The notes below the pieces were generated by a model. It was given only the letters and a program-made list of their open reading frames with translations, made no database searches and was not told the DNA's origin. Of a DNA stretch of 64,000 bases, positions 17,495-27,612 are shown in pieces. Source of the DNA: Pseudomonas fluorescens. Lineage in GTDB: Bacteria; Pseudomonadota; Gammaproteobacteria; Pseudomonadales; Pseudomonadaceae. The translations under genes and the position numbers were made by a program. The stretch is taken from contig NZ_LVEJ01000025.1 of the NCBI RefSeq assembly GCF_001648775.1, forward strand, positions 32,644-96,643, read 5' to 3'. Position 1 is the first letter of the stretch. Each line of letters opens with the position of its first letter.

Positions 17495-18180
17495 AGATCA
17501 GCCGCCCTTACGCCTACCGAGTAGCGCTTCTCAAGTTGACGCAGGATCAGCAACGAAACACTGGTAATCACCAGGTACATCGCCGCCACTGCGAGGAAGA
17601 AGGTGAAAGGCTCGCGAGTGGCATCTGCCGCCTGCTTGGCCTTGAACATCATGTCTTGCAGACCGACCACGGAAATCAGCGCGGTCGCCTTGGTCAGTAC
17701 CAGCCAGTTGTTGGTGAAGCCCGGAATCGCCAGGCGAATCATCTGCGGCACCATCACCCGGAAGAACACCTGAAAACTGCTCATGCCGTACGCCATGCCC
17801 GCTTCGGCCTGACCTTTGGGAATGGCCATGAACGCGCCACGGAAGGTTTCCGACAGGTACGCACCGAAGATGAAACCGAGGGTGCCGATACCGGCGGCCA
17901 GCGGATTCAGATCGATGTAGTCGTCATAGCCGAGCATCGGTGCGACGCGGTTGAGCAAGTCCTGACCGCCGTAAAAGATCAGCAGGATCAGCACCAGATC
18001 GGGAATCCCGCGGATCACCGTGGAATACAGATCGCCCAGCCAGGCCAGCCAGCGCACCGGCGACAGGCGCAACGCGACACCGATCAGCCCGAGAACGATG
18101 GCCAGAGCCATGGACGACAAGGCGAGCTGAAGCGTCAGCCATGCGCCATCGAGGATGACAGCCCCGTAGCCTTTCAACAT
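17491..18180 (-). CDS. aotQ: Arginine/ornithine ABC transporter permease AotQ
   Basis: HisQ-type permease of 229 residues with several membrane segments and the EAA motif in AEAGMAYGMSSFQVFFRVMVP, which contacts the ATPase AotP. Order and overlap with aotM match the P. aeruginosa aot operon. The 91-nt gap to aotJ holds an intercistronic hairpin that probably lowers expression relative to the binding protein. Confidence 0.93.
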   Translation of the reverse strand: MLKGYGAVILDGAWLTLQLALSSMALAIVLGLIGVALRLSPVRWLAWLGDLYSTVIRGIPDLVLILLIFYGGQDLLNRVAPMLGYDDYIDLNPLAAGIGTLGFIFGAYLSETFRGAFMAIPKGQAEAGMAYGMSSFQVFFRVMVPQMIRLAIPGFTNNWLVLTKATALISVVGLQDMMFKAKQAADATREPFTFFLAVAAMYLVITSVSLLILRQLEKRYSVGVRAADL

Positions 18181-18203
18181 GATTCAGGTCCTCGAAAGTT
18201 GGG

Positions 18204-18250
18204 ATGAAAAAATGGCGCAAACCGCAGAGATCCTGTTGCTTGCGCCATTT
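18204..18250 (-). terminator. Intercistronic attenuator-type hairpin between aotJ and aotQ
   Basis: A perfect 11-bp stem (AAATGGCGCAA / TTGCGCCATTT) with a 19-nt loop is followed on the minus strand by TTTTTTC. Placed right after the binding-protein gene, it looks like a partial terminator giving more AotJ than permease. Confidence 0.8.
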
Positions 18251-18271
18251 CGGACTTGTCGCAGAGACGTC

Positions 18272-19045
18272 TTACTTGCCGTAGATATCGAAGGCGAAGT
18301 ATTTGTCCTGGATTGCCTTGTACTTGCCGTTTTCGCGGATGGCCGCGATGGCTGCGTTGATCTTGTCTTTCAGAGCGTCGCCCTTGCGGACTGCGATGCC
18401 TACGCCGTCGCCGAAGTATTTGACGTCGGTGAACGCAGGACCAGCAAACGCGAAGCCCTTGCCGGCGTCGGTGTTGAGGAAGCCGTCTTGCAGCAGGGTG
18501 GCGTCAGCCACGGTGCCGTCGAGGCGACCGGCGGCCACGTCGAGGTAGATTTCGTTCTGCGAGCCGTACGGCTTGATCTCGGCACCCAGTGGCGCGAGGA
18601 CTTCGCGGGCGAAACGTTCGTGGATCGAACCACGTTGCACGCCGATGTTCTTGCCTTTCAGCTCAGACAGATTGTCGCTGACAACGCTGCCTTGCTTCAT
18701 GACCAGACGTGCCGGGGTGTTGTAGTACTTGTTGGTGAAGTCGACCGACTTCTTGCGATCTTCAGTGATCGACATCGACGACAGGATCGCGTCGATCTTG
18801 CGCACTTTCAGTGCCGGGATCAGACCGTCGAACTCTTGCTCGACCCACACGCACTTGACCTGCATCTGCTCGCACAGAGCGTTGCCGATGTCGTAGTCGA
18901 AACCGACGATGCTGCCATCCGGTGCTTTCGAGGCGAACGGAGGGTAAGCCGCTTCGATACCGATCTTCAGAGGTTTTTCGTCAGCGAAGGCATTCAGCGA
19001 CAGCACGGACAGTGCCAGGGCGCCAAGCAGCACAAGTTTCTTCAT
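18272..19045 (-). CDS. aotJ: Arginine/ornithine periplasmic binding protein
   Basis: Solute-binding protein of 257 residues with a clear Sec signal peptide (MKKLVLLGALALSVLSLNAFA, cleaved before DEKPL) and a bacterial SBP-3 domain: GIEAAYPPF, GFDYDIGNALCEQM, LSSMSITEDRKKSVDFT. It captures arginine and ornithine in the periplasm for AotQMP. GGAGTCC precedes the ATG, so the in-frame start far upstream at 19183 is rejected. An ArgR-like half-site lies about 180-200 nt upstream. Confidence 0.94.
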   Translation of the reverse strand: MKKLVLLGALALSVLSLNAFADEKPLKIGIEAAYPPFASKAPDGSIVGFDYDIGNALCEQMQVKCVWVEQEFDGLIPALKVRKIDAILSSMSITEDRKKSVDFTNKYYNTPARLVMKQGSVVSDNLSELKGKNIGVQRGSIHERFAREVLAPLGAEIKPYGSQNEIYLDVAAGRLDGTVADATLLQDGFLNTDAGKGFAFAGPAFTDVKYFGDGVGIAVRKGDALKDKINAAIAAIRENGKYKAIQDKYFAFDIYGK

Positions 19046-19223
19046 CTTGGGACTCCATCGGTAAAGGGCAAAAACGGCAGAGTGAGCGACAGCCCAATAT
19101 GCGAATGGGTGAATCGGGAAATCGGTTGCTGCATCGGTGGGAAATTTCCCATTGAAACCGTCAGAGGTTTCAACGTCAGCCACGATGAGCGAGTGATCGG
19201 CATTCTAACGACAGGCCGGAAGC

Positions 19224-19265
19224 CGATATTTCTTCAATGCGACAACTAATTACAGATGCACAGAG
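19224..19265 (-). promoter_or_regulatory. ArgR-type site upstream of aotJ
   Basis: The minus strand at 19244-19224 reads TGTCGC-ATTGAAGA-AA-TATCG, an exact match to the TGTCGC-N8-AA-N5 half-site. The adjacent upstream 21 nt (19265-19245) keeps the AA at the same relative position but has a degenerate first box (CTCTGT), so a direct-repeat operator is plausible. ArgR autoactivation of the aot operon is known in P. aeruginosa. Confidence 0.7.
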
Positions 19266-19597
19266 AAAGCGACTTTGGCGCATTGACAGCCCTGCAATTT
19301 CATGCAGGAGCGAAAGACAGTGAACCGATCTATGCTGCAAATTGCGGGCCTATTATTCGCAAACCCTTCTAATCCGGCAAGCGCAGCGTTGTGTCTTATT
19401 TTTCACCGGGGGTTTCGAGGCTCTAAAACGGGGCGATGCGTTTCCCTTCGCCCCGCTCCGGGGCGGGCGGTTACACATTCGGTTACGTGGAAAGCGGCGG
19501 GTAACAGTGGGAAATGTCTTACGGGGGAGATCGATAATTATTGGTTGGGTGAGTCCGCGCTCCGACAGCGGACTACACCAGCGTCTGACAAATTGCC

Positions 19598-19681
19598 TTC
19601 GCGAGCAGGCTCGCTCCCACAGAGATCTGCATTTTGTCTGAAGGTACTCGGTCAAACTGTGGGAGCGAGCCTGCTCGCGAA
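19598..19681. repeat. REP inverted pair R4
   Basis: Two REP copies of the CGAGCAGGCTCG subtype in outward topology (CTTCGCG...first), with a spacer of about 35 nt unlike that of the REPIN group. It lies downstream of acs. Confidence 0.9.
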
Positions 19682-19716
19682 GAGGCCAGCCCAGCCACCA
19701 CAAAACCTCCAGACAC

Positions 19717-19757
19717 AAAAAAGCCCCGCCCGGCATACACCGGACAGGGCTTTCTTC
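19717..19757 (-). terminator. Rho-independent terminator of acs
   Basis: On the minus strand, AAAGCCCTGTCCGG pairs with CCGGGCGGGGCTTT across a short loop and is followed by TTTTTTG. It lies 17 nt after the acs stop. Confidence 0.85.
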
Positions 19758-19773
19758 TTCTCAGACCTGCTAC

Positions 19774-21729
<1,956 letters not shown>

Positions 21730-21750
21730 CTTTCCTACCTCGGTGTAATA

Positions 21751-21761
21751 GTTGTTTTTGT
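21751..21761 (-). promoter_or_regulatory. CA motif (possible Hfq/Crc site) in acs leader
   Basis: The minus strand reads ACAAAAACAAC, which contains AANAANAA, 22 nt upstream of the acs ATG. In Pseudomonas, such motifs near start codons are bound by Hfq/Crc during catabolite repression. Acetate use is a typical target; the site itself is predicted. Confidence 0.5.
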
Positions 21762-21888
21762 ATGACCCTGTTGTAACGGGGCGGGGGCCATAGAACCATT
21801 CGACGATGGTAGTAACAAGCCCCTACAAATCCTCCACCTACCCCGCACCCAGGCCCCGAGCCGCTTATTCAGACAGCCCACAACCCCT

Positions 21889-21932
21889 GTGGGAGCTTGC
21901 CTGCAAGCGATTCAGACAACTCGGTCCCACAG
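21889..21932. repeat. Variant REP doublet
   Basis: TGTGGGAGCTTGCCTGCAAGCGA and a degenerate inverted TCGGTCCCACA occur 15 nt apart. This is a different REP subtype from the GAGCGAGC family elsewhere in the window. The rest of 21730-22194 between acs and the DUF2790 gene shows no other gene. Confidence 0.6.
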
Positions 21933-22194
21933 ACAAAACACCCGGTTATCAATCCCCATCTCAAGGGATTGTTACCAAATCTGCCAAAGGTGTTTATCAA
22001 AACCCGCTCTGTTTACCCCCACCCCACCTCCCTAAAATCCACCTCGCCGACAAGGCAAACACGATTAACAACGATACAGCCCCCACGAAGGCCGTTAATC
22101 CAACTCTCAAGTAATAACTGCAAACGATGAAGTTCCACACGCAATCCTAAAAAGGTTGCGTGACCCCACTCGACCTCAAAAAGGTAAATCTGAA

Positions 22195-22455
22195 ATGAAA
22201 GCTTTATTGGTTCTGGCCCTCAGCAGTCTGTGCGCAACCGCCATGGCAGATGAGGTCCCGACTGATGTCGCACAGCAACAACCGGTTATCGAGGAATACA
22301 CTTACTCCACGCACCTGGACATCGCCAACGTCGTATCGATGAGTGAAATTCCCAACGTCTGCGAAGTAGTACCGGCAAAAATGGAGTACGACGACTCCAA
22401 AGGTCAGCGTCACATCCTGCGCTACAGCGTGATGGGTAACGGTTGCACCAATTAA
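22195..22455 (+). CDS. DUF2790 small secreted protein
   Basis: An 86-residue protein with a Sec signal (MKALLVLALSSLCATAMA) and a mature domain characteristic of the Pseudomonas DUF2790 group: YSTHLDIANVVSM, CEVVPAKMEY, HILRYSVMGNGC with two cysteines that could form a disulfide. Several paralogues of unknown role occur per genome, and some respond to metals or stress. I chose this start because it gives the signal peptide; the frame opens 13 codons earlier without support. A hairpin follows the stop. Confidence 0.85.
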   Translation: MKALLVLALSSLCATAMADEVPTDVAQQQPVIEEYTYSTHLDIANVVSMSEIPNVCEVVPAKMEYDDSKGQRHILRYSVMGNGCTN

Positions 22456-22510
22456 TGATTGCAGACTGCACCGAATTGGATCTCTCAGCGCTTCATTGAG
22501 GGTCGATTCC

Positions 22511-22530
22511 AGCCCGACTTCGGTCGGGCT
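22511..22530 (+). terminator. Terminator-like hairpin after DUF2790 gene
   Basis: AGCCCGAC-TTCG-GTCGGGCT is a perfect 8-bp stem with a stable UUCG tetraloop. The following sequence (CAGTTGTGTCTG) is only weakly T-rich. Confidence 0.65.
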
Positions 22531-22548
22531 CAGTTGTGTCTGTAGTCG

Positions 22549-22581
22549 TTGAAAAGGGTTGCAAAACACAAGATATAGTGA
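22549..22581 (+). promoter_or_regulatory. Predicted nrdB promoter with NrdR box
   Basis: TTGAAA (22549-22554), 17 nt, then GATATA (22572-22577) form a sigma-70-like promoter. Overlapping its -10 is ACACAAGATATAGTGA (22566-22581), which matches the NrdR consensus ACACWATATATWGTGT at 14 of 16 positions. I found no clear second box at the usual spacing. Confidence 0.65.
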
Positions 22582-23016
22582 AAAATGCGGTTTTTTGCTC
22601 ATTTCTTGAGCAACCAAAGCCCGGCGAAAAAATTAATCAAAAAAAATTCTCACGGGCCAACATCGGCGAAAGCCCTGTAAACCCTCGCTCCGACTCAAAT
22701 CGCCCTCCCGCTCGACCGCCCTGCGCGCTTTCGCCCTCCCCCACGAGCACAATTTTTTCCCTATAATGCCGCCCTAATCGGGTCAGCAATATTCCCTTAC
22801 AGGGATCAAAGCCATTCTGAAGCCCCGCAGTCGCGTTCAACGTGATCTGCGCCCGTCAGAGGCTCTCGGAAACCCGTACAAAATTCTGTTTTATTGCCTG
22901 CGTATAGCTGCAAAAAACGATTCCTTAAGATCCAACGCGGTCTGTACGACCGTGTGAAAAACCAACCAATCAGGTTTCACACGGGCGACAGGCCCTCACG
23001 CAGGAGACGACACGTC
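22582..23016 (+). other. Long nrdB leader
   Basis: About 435 nt without a supported gene between the predicted promoter and nrdB. A TATAAT (22762-22767) without a good -35 could be a second promoter. A perfect 9-bp hairpin (CGTGTGAAA/TTTCACACG, 22951-22983) lies 20 nt before the GGAG of nrdB and could influence its translation. Confidence 0.5.
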
Positions 23017-24267
23017 ATGCTGAGCTGGGACGAATTCGACAAAGAAGACAGTGAAGTAGCAGCAGTGAAAGGCGCCAACGCCGGCCACGCTACTGAAGCC
23101 AACATGGACCGCCTCGACAACGCTGGCGGTGCCGCCGCGATCGAAGCCCGCGCCGTGACCGCCGACGACTCGGCCGCTGTCGCCCGCGCCAAGGCTGCAC
23201 TGAACTCCCTCGACGTTGCCGAAGGCCTCGCCGAACTCGAAGGCGCCTCCGCCCGTGTCGCCGTTGACGAAAAGCGCATGATCAACTGCCGCGCCGACCT
23301 CAACCAACTCGTGCCATTCAAGTACGACTGGGCCTGGCAGAAGTATCTGGACGGTTGCGCAAACCACTGGATGCCACAAGAAGTCAACATGACCGCCGAC
23401 ATCGCCCTCTGGAAAGACCCGGAAGGCCTGACCGACGACGAGCGTCGCATCGTCATGCGCAACCTCGGCTTCTTCTCCACCGCCGACTCCCTGGTTGCCA
23501 ACAACCTGGTACTGGCCGTGTACCGCCTGATCACCAACCCGGAATGCCGCCAGTACATCCTGCGCCAGGCTTTCGAAGAGGCGATCCACACCCACGCCTA
23601 CCAGTACTGCATCGAATCGCTGGCCATGGATGAAGGCGAAATCTTCAACATGTACCACGAGATCCCATCGGTCGCTAAAAAAGCCGCCTGGGGCCTGAAG
23701 TACACCCGTTCGATCTCCGATCCGAAGTTCGAAACCGGCACCCCGGACACCGACAAAGAGTTGCTGCGCAACCTGATCGCCTACTACTGCGTGCTGGAAG
23801 GCATCTTCTTCTACTGCGGCTTCACCCAAATCCTCTCCATGGGCCGCCGCAACAAAATGACCGGCGTCGCCGAGCAGTTCCAATACATCCTGCGCGACGA
23901 ATCCATGCACCTGAACTTCGGCATCGACGTGATCAACCAGATCAAAATCGAAAACCCACACCTGTGGGATGCTGAGATGAAGGAAGAAGCGACCCAGATG
24001 ATTCTGCAAGGTACGCAGCTGGAGATTGAATACGCGCGTGACACCATGCCTCGCGGGGTGTTGGGTATGAACGCGGCGATGATGGAGGATTACCTGAAGT
24101 TCATCGCTAACCGTCGTTTGTCGCAGATTGGTTTGAAAGAGGAATATCCAGGGACGACTAACCCGTTCCCTTGGATGAGCGAGATTATGGACTTGAAGAA
24201 AGAGAAGAATTTCTTTGAGACTCGGGTTATTGAGTATCAGACTGGTGGTGCGCTGAGCTGGGACTAA
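23017..24267 (+). CDS. nrdB: Class Ia ribonucleotide reductase beta subunit
   Basis: The 416-residue R2 subunit, which carries the diiron centre and tyrosyl radical used to reduce ribonucleoside diphosphates. Iron-ligand regions are visible: FEEAIHTHAYQYC, LEGIFFYCGF and DESMHLNFG. The start MLSWDEFDKEDSE follows CAGGAGACGACACGTC, so an earlier in-frame start is rejected. The alpha subunit gene nrdA, usually close by, is not next to it. Codon choice shifts from C-ending to G/T-ending in the last 85 or so codons. A strong terminator follows. Confidence 0.95.
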   Translation: MLSWDEFDKEDSEVAAVKGANAGHATEANMDRLDNAGGAAAIEARAVTADDSAAVARAKAALNSLDVAEGLAELEGASARVAVDEKRMINCRADLNQLVPFKYDWAWQKYLDGCANHWMPQEVNMTADIALWKDPEGLTDDERRIVMRNLGFFSTADSLVANNLVLAVYRLITNPECRQYILRQAFEEAIHTHAYQYCIESLAMDEGEIFNMYHEIPSVAKKAAWGLKYTRSISDPKFETGTPDTDKELLRNLIAYYCVLEGIFFYCGFTQILSMGRRNKMTGVAEQFQYILRDESMHLNFGIDVINQIKIENPHLWDAEMKEEATQMILQGTQLEIEYARDTMPRGVLGMNAAMMEDYLKFIANRRLSQIGLKEEYPGTTNPFPWMSEIMDLKKEKNFFETRVIEYQTGGALSWD

Positions 24268-24323
24268 TAGTCTCGCTCGGCATGATTTGACGATTGCGGT
24301 TTGAGTCGGCGAGTCGAGAAAGC

Positions 24324-24353
24324 AAAAAGCCCCGATTTTATCGGGGCTTTTTT
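24324..24353 (+). terminator. Bidirectional terminator between nrdB and mcrC
   Basis: AAAAAGCCCCGA-TTTTA-TCGGGGCTTTTTT has A- and T-runs on both sides of a GC stem, so it should work in both directions. Its right edge touches the stop codon of the convergent mcrC. Confidence 0.92.
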
Positions 24354-25680
24354 ATTGGGTGGTGTTTTGTAATGCGTGATTTGAATGTTCTGAGTTTTCA
24401 GAATGCACCATCGAATGAAGTGGAAACCCCTCAGGAGCGCCAACTAGTACGCCACGCTCCATATCAAACGGCAACACCCAAAGTTTAAGTTGCGGAGCAA
24501 ATTCAAATACTTCTAGCGGCACATCAAACGCCGAACGCCTTGGGTAGACCAGCATCAACTCTCCGTCGCCTCCAAGGTATTTATGACCATACGCAAACAA
24601 TTGGTAAAAATCGGATTGTTTTAAATCGTAGTTTTTTCCTTCTGCAAAAGAGCTCACCCTTTTCCACTTTGTATCTAGCACCCATTTTTTTTGTTGAGAG
24701 CCAACTATTAGATCTGGCTTTAGTTGGAAGAAGCTCCTTCCCTTGTGTTGACACATGTACTCGCTCTGGGCCTGAGACTGAAGATGGGCATCTGGAAGTA
24801 AATCAGCGTGAAGGCTAGCAGCAACATAGCGTTCAAACAGCTTTTCCATAGGAAATAACAGGCTCATGCCATGCCACTCGCCAGCAACCGCCAACGGTAC
24901 ATGTTGATTAATAATCAGTTCACACCATGGTTTTACTGGAACGTAGTGAGCCATCAACCGTTCTCCACTCCATTTCTTGAAATCCTGCCGAGCATCGCAA
25001 CTTGCAGGAATTTCTAACAAAGCATTTCTTAGCTCCTGTGCCAGACGCCAGCTACCTGAATCCTTTGTAACTTTGCAAACTTGATCTAACGCTAGTTTGA
25101 GCAATCGATTCTCCGGACGATCAGGTGAATAGATATCATGTCGAATTTTGAATCGATGTTGACGGCCGGGTGGCTGGCGCATTTGTTTGACAAAATCCAA
25201 CTGTCCACGCAAGAACCGTTGCTCCTCCTCCACACGCAAATAGTCACAACGCAAACCTCGTTTAACTAAATGTTCCAAAGCTAATAGAAACTGGCTAATG
25301 ATCCATTCACTCAGTGGCGCATCGAAATACTGTAGATCTGCCGCACCGACTTCCCGAGTTGGTAATTTCAGTGATGACTGAATCATCCGACGAAGCAACG
25401 CTCTGCTCTGAATGATGCAGTCTTCACTCTCAAAATGTTTGGGAAGTATTTCGATAACTGTCCCGCAAGGTGTTTCCAACACACCGACAAAGTTATCGAG
25501 CATCAGTAAACAACGGTTTTCCAGCTGAATCAGTGACGCACCCGCGCGACTAAAATTAGCATTCAAATTGCACAGCCAGTCAAAAGCAGATACCGATACT
25601 TGTGCGAGATCCAACGTGGGTTCAGCAATTGCATCCGTTGTAAGCCTCGCGTACTCACGCACAGTGATGACGGATTTCAC
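24352..25680 (-). CDS. mcrC: McrC-family restriction component (nuclease subunit)
   Basis: A 442-residue McrC-like protein. The N-terminal region VREYARL...FDWLCNLN and LPKHF block fits the family, and the C-terminal PD-(D/E)xK nuclease core is seen as KPDLIVG...WVLDTKWKRV. With McrB it makes a GTP-driven complex that cleaves modified DNA in the cytoplasm. Its ATG overlaps the mcrB stop by 4 nt. The DNA is visibly AT-richer than its neighbours, as is common for acquired defence genes. Confidence 0.9.
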   Translation of the reverse strand: MKSVITVREYARLTTDAIAEPTLDLAQVSVSAFDWLCNLNANFSRAGASLIQLENRCLLMLDNFVGVLETPCGTVIEILPKHFESEDCIIQSRALLRRMIQSSLKLPTREVGAADLQYFDAPLSEWIISQFLLALEHLVKRGLRCDYLRVEEEQRFLRGQLDFVKQMRQPPGRQHRFKIRHDIYSPDRPENRLLKLALDQVCKVTKDSGSWRLAQELRNALLEIPASCDARQDFKKWSGERLMAHYVPVKPWCELIINQHVPLAVAGEWHGMSLLFPMEKLFERYVAASLHADLLPDAHLQSQAQSEYMCQHKGRSFFQLKPDLIVGSQQKKWVLDTKWKRVSSFAEGKNYDLKQSDFYQLFAYGHKYLGGDGELMLVYPRRSAFDVPLEVFEFAPQLKLWVLPFDMERGVLVGAPEGFPLHSMVHSENSEHSNHALQNTTQ

Positions 25681-27299
25681 ACCCTCTCACCTTTCAATGC
25701 TCCGATTACGGCTACACCCAGATGCCGAGTATTGAATTCACGACCACTTGCATGGTGCGTTGTTAACCCATGCGCTGCAGCAAGCTCACGCAGAATGGGC
25801 TTAGATGGACTAACGATCTTCCCAGATTTCAAAACCTCGATCGACCCGCTCTCCAATTGTCGAACCAGAATATCGTCTTTTTCTGCTTCGATACCTTCCT
25901 GGATTTTAGGAGGTATCGATTGGTGATCGATGACTCCCCAAAAAGACTCAATACGAGCAAAAGCGTCCTCGTTAATATTCCAATGGTTATTCTTGCTATT
26001 CAGTGTCACTTGATCGCCAAAAATAGAATTGGAACTGATTGATGGCTGTTGGATAAAACAATTCTCAAAAGCCTTGCGATGATCATTGAGAACCCACTGA
26101 ATACGCTGCCAGTCTTCGAAAAAATACTCTTGCAGCAACGGCACGATCTGCTCGCGAAAGATCTGCCCCAGCCGTTCCACTGTCGAGTCTTTTTCTAGCG
26201 GCATGAAATACGCATGTCCCAGACAATGATCCCGATCTAGAAGTAGTTCGACCCGCTGATTCATCACGTCCAGAAGCTGACCTACGTTGATACCTTCCAC
26301 CACAACATTTTTCAATAACTCTGGTTTTGGCGTCATTTCTCGGAAGGTAAAACGTCTGCGCAAAGCGATGTCTAAACCTGCCAAGGATCGATCGGTTGTA
26401 TTCATAGTGCCTATTAGATAGACATTACCAGGAACACTGAATCTCTCTTTAGAATAAGGAAGTGTAATCTCAAGACTCTCTTCCGCTCCCAGACGCTTGG
26501 ACGGCTCAATGAGCGTAATTAGCTCACCAAAAATCCGCGAAATATTTCCACGATTTATTTCATCAACAATCAACACTCGGGCACTATTATGCTGAGCCAT
26601 CGCGATAGACTTTACTTCATTATGCGGCCTGCTCAAAACACGCTCGACCAAAGTAGGGAGTATATTGTTGTAGCCGTTAACGAGATATGGCTCAAGTTTC
26701 GTCTCGGGAATCTTGTCAAATACCGACTTGATATTAATATCAGCAATTGTCAATCTGCCGGCACGCACATATTCAGCCAAGGTATTGAGAATACTCATCC
26801 CGATTGGAAGCTGTTTCCCATTGGGTTTTATTAAGCTTAGCAAATCATTAGAGGAACTTTCGACAACGTAGCCTCTGCCAAATGACTCACCTTTCGAAAA
26901 GCATTGGCACAGTGCGCCGTCTGCGTTGGAATCTCGAAAAGTTGAGCCTAGTAATTGTGCAGCGGAAGATGGATCCCGTGAGGAGTCAGCACTCGCAGCA
27001 GAGCACAAGTTTTTGAACACTCCGTCGGCAACTTCATAACGAAGTTGCCCATCGTCACCACTCACTGCTCGAAGTCCCTCAACAAAGTCCTCGTAGCTAA
27101 AGCTCTGATGAAACGTCACAAACTCGACGTGACCGTCTGCGGCTAGCTCATCAAAACGTTTTTTGAGGGTTGCGCGGTCGTCTCTATTGGACTGGAGAAA
27201 ATCTGGATCCAGAATCTCCAGCGCGGCTTCGATGGTCGCGTATGTTTTGCCAGTTCCCGGAGGGCCGAACAAAATTTGGTTGAGTGCAGGCGAAGTCAT
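25677..27299 (-). CDS. mcrB: McrB-family AAA+ GTPase of a modification-dependent restriction system
   Basis: A 540-residue AAA+ motor. Walker A is GPPGTGKT at residues 12-19, Walker B region VLIVDEINRGNISRIFGELI, sensor GTMNTTDRSLAGLDIALRRRF. The region VTFHQSFSYEDFVEGLR before Walker B is typical of McrB. The start MTSPALNQ has AAGGAA 9 nt upstream; starts at 27386 or 27614 would add unlikely sequence. No N-terminal modified-base recognition domain is present; DNA targeting must come from elsewhere, perhaps the roughly 120 residues after the AAA core. Confidence 0.88.
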   Translation of the reverse strand: MTSPALNQILFGPPGTGKTYATIEAALEILDPDFLQSNRDDRATLKKRFDELAADGHVEFVTFHQSFSYEDFVEGLRAVSGDDGQLRYEVADGVFKNLCSAASADSSRDPSSAAQLLGSTFRDSNADGALCQCFSKGESFGRGYVVESSSNDLLSLIKPNGKQLPIGMSILNTLAEYVRAGRLTIADINIKSVFDKIPETKLEPYLVNGYNNILPTLVERVLSRPHNEVKSIAMAQHNSARVLIVDEINRGNISRIFGELITLIEPSKRLGAEESLEITLPYSKERFSVPGNVYLIGTMNTTDRSLAGLDIALRRRFTFREMTPKPELLKNVVVEGINVGQLLDVMNQRVELLLDRDHCLGHAYFMPLEKDSTVERLGQIFREQIVPLLQEYFFEDWQRIQWVLNDHRKAFENCFIQQPSISSNSIFGDQVTLNSKNNHWNINEDAFARIESFWGVIDHQSIPPKIQEGIEAEKDDILVRQLESGSIEVLKSGKIVSPSKPILRELAAAHGLTTHHASGREFNTRHLGVAVIGALKGERV

Positions 27300-27612
27300 C
27301 GAAGCGCTTTCCTTGCTGTTAGCAGAATGTGTGGAGATTGAACCAAAACCTTTGGTGATCTCACCGCTTGAAAAAGCGGCGCTCATCGTAGGAAATAGCT
27401 CACGACTTATGGAAACTATTCCTACAACGGTACCCACATTGCTATCACGGGTAAAGCACGTGAGCCTCACAAGGAATCCGCCAGAGTTGATGCCACCAAT
27501 CCCCAGCAGGCTGGCTCCCACAAATCCCGCATCATCCTGAAAACAATCAGTGCAACCCGCGCCACCTCCCGCTATTAATACCCCTCCCCCACTCAAGGAT
27601 CCGAGCCCCACC
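27300..27612. other. Divergent intergenic region upstream of mcrB and the Cys/His-rich protein
   Basis: About 313 nt without a supported gene, containing the promoters of two divergent genes. A partial REP (AGCAGGCTGGCTCCCACA) lies near 27508-27525. Confidence 0.5.

Larger units (their letters stand above)
19266..19773. other. Intergenic stretch between aotJ promoter and acs
   Basis: No gene is supported here. It holds REP pair R4 (19598-19681), the acs terminator (19717-19757) and a GC-rich hairpin near 19434-19459 (GGGGCGA/TTCGCCCC). Open frames in it run through the repeats and lack ribosome-binding sites. Confidence 0.6.
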
